From Bacillota bacterium (lineage in GTDB: Bacteria > Bacillota > Clostridia > Lutisporales > Lutisporaceae), in the NCBI GenBank assembly GCA_023230985.1, contig JALNWH010000037.1, positions 1 to 16,651 of the forward strand: DNA of 16,651 nucleotides, written 5' to 3'. Positions 1 through 7,031 of this stretch are shown here, one piece after another (the stretch's first letter is position 1; the number at the start of each line of letters is the position of its first letter). The notes under the pieces are model-generated. The model made no database searches. It worked only from the letters and a program-made list of their open reading frames with translations, and was not told the DNA's origin. Made by a program: the position numbers and the translations under genes.

Positions 1-447
1 GATCCTTTAAATAAAGGATACCAAGCTATACAATCATTATTGGCACTTGGTTCAGGGGGAATATTCGGCTTAGGTCTAGGTAATAGCAGACAAAAATTTT
101 TTTATATACCTGAGGCACAAAATGATTTTATTTTTTCAATAATAGGCGAAGAACTTGGTTTTATAGGTGCTGTAACTGTAGTATTTCTTTTTCTATTTCT
201 GATATGGAGAGGAATAAGAATCTCATTATATGCACCAGATTTATTTGGATGTCTTTTAGCAGCAGGTATAACAAGTATGATCGGCATTCAGGTTGCTATT
301 AATATTGCAGTTGTTACTGTTTCTATGCCTACTACAGGAGTAAACTTACCACTAATCAGCTCCGGAGGCTCATCTTTATTGCTTGTAATGGCAAATTTAG
401 GGATATTACTTAATATATCGAGACAAATAAAAATCGACGGGAGCTGA
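1..447 (+). CDS. ftsW: SEDS peptidoglycan polymerase FtsW/SpoVE (C-terminal part, cut by window edge)
   Basis: The reading frame is open from base 1, so this is the last 148 residues of a longer protein whose start lies outside the window. Visible SEDS-family blocks are PEAQNDFIFSIIGEELGF (fragment residues about 37-54) and TGVNLPLISSGGSS (about 112-125), with three hydrophobic helices at about 52-69, 79-101 and 122-139. The family polymerises lipid II glycan strands in the cytoplasmic membrane, together with a class B penicillin-binding protein. The position just before murG fits the dcw-cluster ftsW, which in spore formers may be the sporulation paralogue spoVE; the fragment cannot separate the two. 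Its TGA stop is 4 nt before the murG start, so the two are probably cotranscribed and translationally coupled. Confidence 0.93.
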   Translation, partial: DPLNKGYQAIQSLLALGSGGIFGLGLGNSRQKFFYIPEAQNDFIFSIIGEELGFIGAVTVVFLFLFLIWRGIRISLYAPDLFGCLLAAGITSMIGIQVAINIAVVTVSMPTTGVNLPLISSGGSSLLLVMANLGILLNISRQIKIDGS

Positions 448-451
448 TGAA

Positions 452-1573
452 GTGAGAATGATACTGGCCGGTGGTGGGACAGGTGGGCATATTTATCCTG
501 CTATCGCTATAGCAAAAGGATTTTCAAAAATATACGATAATGCAGACATTTTATTTATTGGGACAAAAGATGGCTTGGAAAGCAAGGTAATACCGTTGGA
601 AGGATTTACATTTAAGCATATTAAAGTAAGAGGCTTTTTAAGAGAGTTAAGTATAAAAAATGTAATTGCAGTCAAAGAAGTTTTAATAAGTTTTTTTCAT
701 GTTTATAAAATGATTAGAGAATTTAAGCCGGATGTAGTTATTGGTACCGGTGGATATGTAAGCGGTTCAGTACTTTTGACTGCATCATTAATGAGGATTC
801 CTACTTTTATACATGAACAAAATGCATATCCGGGCATCACAAACAGAATCTTATCAAGATTTGTAGATAGGATTGCTTTAACTTTCGAGGAGGCATCCAA
901 TTATCTTAAAAATCAAGGCCAGATTATAGTGACCAGCAACCCTTTACGTAAAGATATAACAAACATAAACTGCAAGGAAGGTAAGGGAACTTTAGGTTTT
1001 GATGATAAAATACCTTTGCTTTTTATTGTGGGAGGAAGCAGAGGGGCAAAAAGTATAAACGAGAATATCATGCTATTAGTTAAGGAATGTATAGAAACTA
1101 AAAGCTTTCAGATTTTACATATGACAGGTGATACTCAATATGAAAAGGTTATATCATTATATAAGGAAATGGAAATACCTTACGAAAATAAACATATTAA
1201 AGTACTTCCCTATGTTTATGATATGCCTAATGCATTAGCCGGTTCAGATCTCATAATTAGCAGATCCGGTGCAGGGCTTGTATCTGAGATAACTGCTTTA
1301 GGGAAGCCCTGTATACTTATACCTTATCCTTATGCATCTGATAATCATCAGGAGTTTAATGCTAAGGTACTGGAAAGGAATGGTGCAGCCATTGTTATAT
1401 TAGAAAGTGATTTAAATAGCCGATTACTTTTGTTTGAAGTAAAAAGATTGCTCAATAATCCTGGTATTATGAGGTCGATGTCTGTGAGAAGTAAAGAGTT
1501 AAGTAAGATTAATGCAACTGAAGAAATTATTGAAGCTATAGAGGAATTAGTAAGAATCAAAAAGGCCAAATGA
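452..1573 (+). CDS. murG: UDP-GlcNAc:undecaprenyl-PP-MurNAc-pentapeptide GlcNAc transferase MurG
   Basis: MurG adds GlcNAc to lipid I to make lipid II on the inner face of the membrane, the last cytoplasmic step of peptidoglycan precursor synthesis. The 373-residue product has the usual family length. The N-terminal glycine-rich loop GGGTGGHIYPA lies at residues 7-17, IGTGGYVSG at 97-105, and HEQNAYPGITNR at 121-132. In the C-terminal Rossmann half, the UDP-GlcNAc-binding region shows GGSRGAKSIN (194-203), SRSGAGLVSEI (270-280) and the DNHQEFNA block (297-304). The start is GTG at 452, with a GGGAG ribosome-binding site (439-443) 8 nt upstream, lying inside the end of ftsW. An ATG two codons later has poorer spacing. 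It belongs to the ftsW-murG coupled pair; the next gene follows after 155 nt. Confidence 0.97.
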   Translation: MRMILAGGGTGGHIYPAIAIAKGFSKIYDNADILFIGTKDGLESKVIPLEGFTFKHIKVRGFLRELSIKNVIAVKEVLISFFHVYKMIREFKPDVVIGTGGYVSGSVLLTASLMRIPTFIHEQNAYPGITNRILSRFVDRIALTFEEASNYLKNQGQIIVTSNPLRKDITNINCKEGKGTLGFDDKIPLLFIVGGSRGAKSINENIMLLVKECIETKSFQILHMTGDTQYEKVISLYKEMEIPYENKHIKVLPYVYDMPNALAGSDLIISRSGAGLVSEITALGKPCILIPYPYASDNHQEFNAKVLERNGAAIVILESDLNSRLLLFEVKRLLNNPGIMRSMSVRSKELSKINATEEIIEAIEELVRIKKAK

Positions 1574-1728
1574 GTATTAATATTGTAATTTTATATTTAA
1601 ATATATATGTACAATGTAGTATAATGTTCTCATTGAATAAGCATATTTCAGCTATGGTAACACTTAAAGAAGTTTAGCATAGAATGTTAGTATGATTACA
1701 ATTATGCACTTCCCGGAGGTGTCCATAG

Positions 1729-2988
1729 ATGAGCAAATTCATTATAAATGGTGGCAAAAAACTAGAAGGAGAGGTGAAGGTAGAAGGTTCAAAAAATGCA
1801 GTACTGCCGATATTGGCAGCTTCTTTAATAAATGGCGGTGAATCTATTATTCACAATATACCACGACTGAAAGATGTTAGTATTTTGACAAACGTATTGG
1901 AGAACATAGGTTGCAAAGTTCTTTTTAATGGAAATACAATGGTTGTAAATTCAAAGGGCGAGTTGAATACCAATATTCCGGAGAGACCGGTTAAAGAAAT
2001 GCGCTCATCAATTATTTTAATGGGAGCTGTATTAGGTAGATTTAAACATGTAAGAATTAGTTACCCGGGTGGTTGTGAAATAGGACCGCGGCCAATTGAT
2101 TTACACTTAAAAGGCCTTAGAAAACTAGGTGTTAACATTATAGAATCTCATGGCTATATTGTATGTCAATATGATAAACTGATTGGTAAGGAGATACATT
2201 TGGATTATCCCAGTGTGGGTGCGACAGAAAATATTATGCTTGCCGCAGTTTCAGCAGAAGGTACAACTATTATACAAAACGCTGCTAGAGAACCTGAGAT
2301 AATTGATTTACAAAATTTTTTAAACAAAACCGGAGCTAAAATCACCGGCGCAGGTAGCAGCACCATTAAGATTTTGGGAACTAATAGATTTCATAATGCG
2401 GAACATACAGTCATACCGGATAGAATCGTTGCCGGCACATATTTGACAGCTGCAGCAATAACTGGAGGTAAGCTTGTTCTACAAGATATAATTGTGGAAC
2501 ACCTAAAACCGCTTATTTCTAAACTTATAGAAAGTGGTTGCAAAATTGAAAAATATGATAAGACGATTATTATAAAAAGTCCAAAAAGATTAAATGCAGT
2601 TGAAATGATTAGAACGTTGCCTTATCCGGGTTTTCCTACTGATATGCAAGCTCAGTTTATGTCACTTATGTCAATAGCTAAGGGCACAAGTGTTTTTGTA
2701 GAAACTGTATTTGAAAACCGCTATAAACATGCAGAGGAACTGGTTAAAATGGGGGCAAAAATAAAACTGGATGGAAGAACAGCTGTTGTGAGGGGAATTA
2801 GAAAACTGACCGGTGCACAATTGACAGCCAAAGACTTGAGAGGTGGGGCGGCCCTCGTGTTGGCGGCTCTGGCAGCAGAAGGTGTTTCTTATATAGATAA
2901 TAACGATAACCATATTGAAAGAGGATATGAGGATTTTGATATTAAACTTAAAGGTCTTGGAGCTGATATTATAAAAGTAATAGTATAG
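1729..2988 (+). CDS. murA: UDP-N-acetylglucosamine 1-carboxyvinyltransferase MurA
   Basis: MurA transfers enolpyruvate from PEP to UDP-GlcNAc in the cytoplasm, the committed step of peptidoglycan synthesis and the target of fosfomycin. The 419-residue protein carries all the hallmarks: the substrate-binding SKN at 21-23 (Lys22, Asn23), the catalytic cysteine loop YPGGCEIGPRP with Cys116, Asp305 in YPGFPTDMQAQF, the DLRGGAALVLAAL segment (369-381), and HIERGYED with Arg398. Cys116 implies normal fosfomycin sensitivity, since resistant homologues have Asp there. The ATG has a strong GGAGGTG ribosome-binding site (1715-1721) with 7 nt spacing. A gap of 155 nt separates it from murG and 47 nt from ftsQ. 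In Bacillus subtilis murB holds this place in the cluster, so murA here is a clostridial-type arrangement. Many Firmicutes have two MurA copies (MurAA, MurAB), and this sequence alone does not say which this is. Confidence 0.97.
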   Translation: MSKFIINGGKKLEGEVKVEGSKNAVLPILAASLINGGESIIHNIPRLKDVSILTNVLENIGCKVLFNGNTMVVNSKGELNTNIPERPVKEMRSSIILMGAVLGRFKHVRISYPGGCEIGPRPIDLHLKGLRKLGVNIIESHGYIVCQYDKLIGKEIHLDYPSVGATENIMLAAVSAEGTTIIQNAAREPEIIDLQNFLNKTGAKITGAGSSTIKILGTNRFHNAEHTVIPDRIVAGTYLTAAAITGGKLVLQDIIVEHLKPLISKLIESGCKIEKYDKTIIIKSPKRLNAVEMIRTLPYPGFPTDMQAQFMSLMSIAKGTSVFVETVFENRYKHAEELVKMGAKIKLDGRTAVVRGIRKLTGAQLTAKDLRGGAALVLAALAAEGVSYIDNNDNHIERGYEDFDIKLKGLGADIIKVIV

Positions 2989-3035
2989 CTTCTATTATGA
3001 TGGGAAAATTGTAGCCAAGCCTAGGGAGGAAAAAA

Positions 3036-3749
3036 GTGAGAACATGGTTTAAAGGATTTATTGTTATATTACTTTTAGCAAGTGCATTAATGTTTATCTT
3101 ATCTTCTGAATTATTTTCCTTAAAAAGTATATATGTTACCGGTAACAAAACTATAACTAAAAATGATATAATTAATTTGTCACAGCTACAATATGGGAAA
3201 AATTTGTTCAAGGTAAATAAGAAAAAGATAGTAAAAAGTATATTTAAAAACCCAAAAATAAAGGCTGTAAGAATAAAAAGGATTTTACCTTCCAGTGTAT
3301 CTATAGATATAATAGAAAGGGAGGCTATTGCAATTATTCCATACTTGGGTTCTTATCTAAATATAGATGACGAAGCTTTAATAATTGCAGTTACAGGGTT
3401 AAGTAAAGAAACAAATATACCTATAATCGAAGGATTTGAATTTAACGATTTTAAAATAGGAGAAATGATTAAAATTGATAATAAGGAACAACTTGATATA
3501 ACTATGGATATCTTAATTGCACTTAAAGACATTGACCTAAGTGAATCTATAGATTTAATAAATGTTGAAGATATTAATAATGTAAAATTAATAACTAAAG
3601 AGGGCATAAATATTATAATATGCAATAATGATTTGCTTTATAAAATGCAAATGGCAAAATCAATTATAGAGGACTTGCTAAAAAACGAGAAAAAGGGAAT
3701 AATTGACATGAGACATGATGGCAATCCAATTTTCAAGGAAAGTGAGTAG
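3036..3749 (+). CDS. ftsQ: Cell-division protein FtsQ/DivIB
   Basis: This is a bitopic membrane protein of the divisome that helps recruit and regulate septal peptidoglycan synthesis with FtsL/DivIC-type partners. The 237 residues show a short basic cytoplasmic tail, one membrane helix (about 6-23), an extracellular POTRA domain (about 27-96, starting LKSIYVTGNKTITKNDI), and an FtsQ/DivIB beta domain to about residue 215, with the typical segment LPSSVSIDIIERE (84-96). The start is GTG at 3036, 5 nt after the ribosome-binding site GGGAGGA (3024-3030). Sequence conservation in this family is low, so the call rests on domain pattern, size and position between murA and the DUF881 pair, which matches the divIB-ylxW-ylxX-sbp order of Bacillus. 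Confidence 0.9.
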   Translation: MRTWFKGFIVILLLASALMFILSSELFSLKSIYVTGNKTITKNDIINLSQLQYGKNLFKVNKKKIVKSIFKNPKIKAVRIKRILPSSVSIDIIEREAIAIIPYLGSYLNIDDEALIIAVTGLSKETNIPIIEGFEFNDFKIGEMIKIDNKEQLDITMDILIALKDIDLSESIDLINVEDINNVKLITKEGINIIICNNDLLYKMQMAKSIIEDLLKNEKKGIIDMRHDGNPIFKESE

Positions 3750-3765
3750 GCTGGGAGGTTAGTTG

Positions 3766-4482
3766 ATGAAAAACACAAAAATACAGTTAGCAATAAGTGT
3801 TGTTTGTGTGGTATTAGGGTTAATGATAGCCATACAGTTTAGAACTGTCAAACAAAGTATAGGGCCGGTTACAGAATATAGAGCCAGAGAGATTGCTACA
3901 CAGCTAAAAAAAGTAAGAGAAGAACGAGATAATTTGTTAGCACTAAAAAATGATTATGAAAAAAAAATAAGTGAATATGAAGATTCGGAAGCCCAAGTTA
4001 ATATTGCTTCAAGAATTATTAAGGAAGAACTGGAGAAAGCCAGAATAATTGCAGGTCTTGTTGATGTTGAAGGGCCTGGCTTGAATATTCTGCTTGATGA
4101 TTTAAAATTTTTTGAAAACTATAATTATAATATAATAGATTATACAGATTTGTTGGAATTTGTAAACGAATTAAATGCAGCGGGAGCTGAAGCAGTATCA
4201 ATCAATGATGAGAGAATTATTTCCAGCACTGAAATAAGGCAAGCCGGTCTTCATATAAACGTAAATACAGTCAAATTTGCACCGCCTTTTTCAATAAAAG
4301 TGATTGGTGAACCTAAAACCCTTGAAGCTGCATTAAGAATGAGAGGGGGAATTGTAGAAAGGCTTGAAAGCAAAGGTATTGCAATATCAATAACTCAGCA
4401 ACAATCTATTATTGTTGGGAAATATAATGGGATTATTGAGAACAAGTATTCAAAAATGGTAAAAGAGGGAGATAGCAATTAA
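3766..4482 (+). CDS. DUF881 (YlxW/YlxX-type) membrane-anchored protein, first of tandem pair
   Basis: This gives a predicted 238-residue bitopic protein. It has a basic tail, a single membrane helix (about 8-25), a charged heptad-like stretch likely to form a coiled coil (about 38-95), then the conserved DUF881 domain with VEGPGLNILLDD (101-112), LNAAGAEAVSINDERI (136-151) and a KVIGEPKTLEAAL block. The function of the family is not established; in Firmicutes it sits beside division genes, with the bulk expected outside the membrane. I chose ATG 3766, which has 7 nt to the GGGAGG site at 3753-3758. The overlapping TTG at 3763 would give only one extra residue and poorer spacing. It starts 16 nt after ftsQ. 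By gene order it corresponds to Bacillus ylxW, but the two paralogues cannot be told apart safely. Confidence 0.88.
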   Translation: MKNTKIQLAISVVCVVLGLMIAIQFRTVKQSIGPVTEYRAREIATQLKKVREERDNLLALKNDYEKKISEYEDSEAQVNIASRIIKEELEKARIIAGLVDVEGPGLNILLDDLKFFENYNYNIIDYTDLLEFVNELNAAGAEAVSINDERIISSTEIRQAGLHINVNTVKFAPPFSIKVIGEPKTLEAALRMRGGIVERLESKGIAISITQQQSIIVGKYNGIIENKYSKMVKEGDSN

Positions 4483-5206
4483 TAAGAAAAAATTTAAACA
4501 AAACTATTATTTGCTTGTCATGGCTATTATTTTTGGATTTTTAATAACTATTCAATTAAAGTTGAATTTAACATCCGAAGGAATTATTACAATACAAAGG
4601 TTATTAGACATGGAAAATGATGTAAATAATGTTCTTTCAGAAATAAGCAATTTAAAACAATCTGTAGCTGAAGCCGGACAAAAATTAAAAGAATACGAAG
4701 ATAATATCGGTGATGATGGTAGTATTTATGATTCCATGGAAAATGAACTTAAGAAGATAAGAAATTATGCAGGATTAGAAAAAGTGGAGGGACCGGGAAT
4801 AATTATCACTTTAAATGACAGTTTAGAAAGTTTTGAAGATGCAATAAACCCTGAATTATTCTTAATACATGATATAGATGTTTTAGAAATAGTTAATGAT
4901 TTAAAAGCAGCGGGAGCGGAAGCAATATCTATTAACGATGTAAGGATTATAAGTACAACCAGTATAAAGTGCGGAGGCCCGACAATAAATATAAATAATA
5001 GCAGGCATGCGACTCCTTTTATTATTAAAGCAATAGGGGATGCCAAAACCTTAGAAGCTACAGCTTTAGCACCGGATGGTTATATAGATTGGATGGAATA
5101 TAGTGGGATTAGAATAGATGTAAAAAAGGTTGATAATCTTACAATTAATAAATATACGGATACTCCTAGGATTAATTATCAAAAAATAGTTGAGGGTGGT
5201 GTTTAA
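4478..5206 (+). CDS. DUF881 (YlxW/YlxX-type) membrane protein, second of tandem pair; apparent ATT start
   Basis: This is a second DUF881 protein with the layout of its upstream neighbour: membrane helix (about 12-26), coiled-coil-like charged region (about 40-95), then VEGPGIIITLND, LKAAGAEAISINDVRI and IKAIGDAKTLEA. The first ordinary start codon, TTG 4511, has no ribosome-binding site and would begin inside the membrane helix, removing its basic cytoplasmic tail. The frame is open back to 4463 and, read from ATT at 4478, gives MNKKKFKQNYY before the helix. A GAGGGAG site (4465-4471) lies 6 nt upstream, and the ATT overlaps the previous gene's stop as ATTAA. I therefore infer an AUU start and a 242-residue product, translationally coupled to the first gene. 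The function is unknown. Alternatives are ATA 4472 or an ATG misread as ATT. Confidence 0.82.
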   Translation: MNKKKFKQNYYLLVMAIIFGFLITIQLKLNLTSEGIITIQRLLDMENDVNNVLSEISNLKQSVAEAGQKLKEYEDNIGDDGSIYDSMENELKKIRNYAGLEKVEGPGIIITLNDSLESFEDAINPELFLIHDIDVLEIVNDLKAAGAEAISINDVRIISTTSIKCGGPTININNSRHATPFIIKAIGDAKTLEATALAPDGYIDWMEYSGIRIDVKKVDNLTINKYTDTPRINYQKIVEGGV

Positions 5207-5208
5207 AA

Positions 5209-5550
5209 ATGTTACTGCCTTTATTAGGTCTTTTAATTGGAATAATAATTGGATTTTTATCCCCGGTTACTATACCAATCCAATATTCCACGTATATGTC
5301 AATAGCAATTTTAGCGGCATTAGACTCTGTTTTCGGTGGGATTAGATCTAGTTTGGAGAATACCTTTGATGTTGAAATATTCATTTCAGGATTTTTCGCA
5401 AATGCAATTTTGGCAGCAGCGCTAACTTATATAGGCGATCAATTAGGGGTGCCTATTTATTATGCAGCAATATTTGCATTTGGTGTAAGACTATTCCAAA
5501 ACTTTGCAATAGTTAGAAGGTATCTTCTAGTTAAAATTAAAAAACAATAA
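5209..5550 (+). CDS. sbp: Small basic integral membrane protein Sbp (DUF1290)
   Basis: This is a 113-residue, highly hydrophobic protein with three predicted membrane helices (about 2-18, 27-43 and 60-85) and a basic C-terminal tail ending in Lys-Lys-Gln. The conserved DUF1290 segments YMSIAILAALDSVFGGIR (29-46) and GVPIYYAAIFAFGVRLFQN (80-98) are plain. The family is found beside ftsA/ftsZ in many Firmicutes and Actinobacteria (Bacillus sbp, small basic protein) and its function is unknown. ATG 5209 follows the stop of the second DUF881 gene by 2 nt, with a GAGGGTGG site (5192-5199) inside that gene, so the DUF881-DUF881-sbp trio is tightly coupled and probably works as a unit. Confidence 0.92.
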   Translation: MLLPLLGLLIGIIIGFLSPVTIPIQYSTYMSIAILAALDSVFGGIRSSLENTFDVEIFISGFFANAILAAALTYIGDQLGVPIYYAAIFAFGVRLFQNFAIVRRYLLVKIKKQ

Positions 5551-5570
5551 TTAAAAATGATTAAAAATGA
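5551..5570 (+). repeat. Perfect 10-bp tandem direct repeat after sbp
   Basis: TTAAAAATGA occurs twice back to back immediately after the sbp stop codon, in the 122-bp gap before ftsZ. It is AT-rich and may be simple slippage. No function is inferred. Confidence 0.7.
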
Positions 5571-5672
5571 AGGAGTTTAGTATTAAATGTTGAACATTAT
5601 TTATAGAAATAAATAAGGAAATAAAGTAATAAATACAGAATAAATTATTGTAAAAGACAAGGAGGTTGTATA

Positions 5673-6746
5673 ATGCTTGAATTTGATGTAGATATTAATT
5701 CGGTAGCTTCGATAAAAGTTGTTGGAGTTGGCGGTGCCGGTAATAATGCAGTTAATAGGATGATAGCTGCCGGTTTAAAAGGAATAGACTTTTATTGTGT
5801 AAATACCGATCTACAGGCGCTAAATGCTTCACAATCAACGAATAAGTTACAAATAGGAGAAAAGTTAACAAAAGGGTTGGGTGCCGGTGCGAATCCTGAT
5901 ATAGGAAAGAAGGCGGCTGAAGAAAACCTAGAAGACATTAAATCTATACTAGACGGTGCAGATATGGTTTTTGTTACTGCGGGTATGGGAGGAGGAACAG
6001 GAACCGGAGCTGCGCCTATTATCGCACAAGTATCTAAAGAACTTGGTATATTAACGGTAGGTGTTGTTACAAAACCTTTTAGTTTTGAAGGTAAGATTAG
6101 GAAAATTCAAGCAGAAAAAGGTCTTTTAGAACTAAGAGAGAATGTTGATACTCTAGTGACGATTCCAAATGATAGGCTGCTCCAGATAGTGGATAAAAAG
6201 GCATCAATTATGGATGCGTTTAGGATTGCAGACGATGTTTTAAGACAAGGAGTTCAAGGTATTTCAGATTTAATTGCCGTTCCCGGACTTGTAAATCTTG
6301 ATTTTGCGGATGTCAAAACTATAATGCTGGGCAAAGGGCTTGCCCATATGGGGATTGGTAAAGGTGACGGCGAAAACAGAGGTGAGGATGCTGTAAAACA
6401 AGCAATACAAAGCCCGCTATTAGAAACATCCATAGAAGGTGCTAAAAGTGTTTTATTGAATATTACAGGTGGTTCTGATTTAGGGATTTTTGAGGTAAAT
6501 GAAGCAGCAGAGTTAGTTTTCCAATCTGCTGATCCTGATGCCAATATTATATTTGGTGCTGTAATTGATGAAAACCTAAAGGATGAAATTAGAATTACAG
6601 TAATTGCTACCGGCTTTGATAGCATCAAACCGAGTTTTCTTATTGGCTCCGATGAAGTGGCTGCAGATAAGAGTTTTATGCAAAAGTCAGCCTACGATGA
6701 TGATGATATTGATATACCGCCTTTTCTTAGGAATAGATTTAAATAA
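5673..6746 (+). CDS. ftsZ: Cell-division GTPase FtsZ
   Basis: FtsZ is the tubulin homologue that polymerises into the Z ring at midcell and, in spore formers, at the polar septum. The 357-residue product begins its GTPase fold with KVVGVGGAGNNAVNRM (15-30). It carries the tubulin signature GGGTGTG (106-112) and the T7 synergy loop NLDFADV (208-214), which completes GTP hydrolysis on the neighbouring subunit. The C-terminal conserved peptide DIPPFLRNR (347-355) binds membrane tethers and regulators. The linker between the globular domain (ending near 316) and that peptide is only about 25-30 residues and ends in an acidic run. ATG 5673 has a near-perfect AAGGAGGT site (5659-5666), suggesting high expression. 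No ftsA precedes it. A strong terminator follows. Confidence 0.99.
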   Translation: MLEFDVDINSVASIKVVGVGGAGNNAVNRMIAAGLKGIDFYCVNTDLQALNASQSTNKLQIGEKLTKGLGAGANPDIGKKAAEENLEDIKSILDGADMVFVTAGMGGGTGTGAAPIIAQVSKELGILTVGVVTKPFSFEGKIRKIQAEKGLLELRENVDTLVTIPNDRLLQIVDKKASIMDAFRIADDVLRQGVQGISDLIAVPGLVNLDFADVKTIMLGKGLAHMGIGKGDGENRGEDAVKQAIQSPLLETSIEGAKSVLLNITGGSDLGIFEVNEAAELVFQSADPDANIIFGAVIDENLKDEIRITVIATGFDSIKPSFLIGSDEVAADKSFMQKSAYDDDDIDIPPFLRNRFK

Positions 6747-6774
6747 ATTTTAATATAATTCAAAATTAATATAT

Positions 6775-6799
6775 AAAAAGTTGCTATGCAACTTTTTTT
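6775..6799 (+). terminator. Intrinsic terminator after ftsZ
   Basis: A 10-bp perfect stem pairs AAAAAGTTGC (6775-6784) with GCAACTTTTT (6788-6797) around a TAT loop. It is followed by more T residues, then a second T run after a G and TA. It lies 28 nt after the ftsZ stop and separates the division genes from the spoIIGA promoter. The A-rich 5' arm would also allow some termination on the other strand. Confidence 0.88.
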
Positions 6800-6872
6800 G
6801 TATTTTTTTGAGGTTGTTAGTATATACATATATTATAAACATTTTTATTAAAGATTATATTTTAAAAGTTTT

Positions 6873-6884
6873 TTATTCGACTTC
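6873..6884 (-). promoter_or_regulatory. Candidate Spo0A box upstream of the spoIIGA promoter
   Basis: Read on the - strand the site is GAAGTCGAATAA. It contains GTCGAA and so matches six of seven positions of the Spo0A core TGTCGAA. It centres near -50 relative to the predicted start at about 6929. A weaker second match, TTTGTCAA, again on the - strand, overlaps the -35 hexamer at about 6890-6897. In Bacillus the spoIIG promoter is activated by phosphorylated Spo0A bound just upstream of and over its -35 region, so the position fits. The match is by eye only. Confidence 0.55.
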
Positions 6885-6889
6885 TCAAA

Positions 6890-6922
6890 TTGACAAAAAT
6901 TTTCCATTAGTTTTTTTATAAT
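6890..6922 (+). promoter_or_regulatory. Predicted spoIIGA-sigE promoter with 21-bp spacer
   Basis: A perfect TTGACA (6890-6895) and a perfect TATAAT (6917-6922) are separated by 21 bp, about four more than the optimum for housekeeping sigma-A. No better -35 lies 16-18 bp from the -10. The Bacillus subtilis spoIIG promoter is known for the same kind of over-long spacer (22 bp), which makes it depend on Spo0A. The predicted start is near A6929, leaving a leader of about 100 nt before spoIIGA. Confidence 0.7.
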
Positions 6923-7031
6923 GTATTTATAGAAAGAAATTGTTCCGTGAATTAAAGGAATAACAATGGGATTACAGCTTGGTAATTAATCTAACTTCCA
7001 GTGCTTTTGGTAATATGACGAGGTTTGTAAA

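Noticed and set aside
1620..1625. TATAAT upstream of murA as a promoter
   Set aside because: It is a perfect -10, but no recognisable -35 lies 16-18 bp upstream and there is no extended -10 TGn; such hexamers are frequent in DNA this AT-rich.
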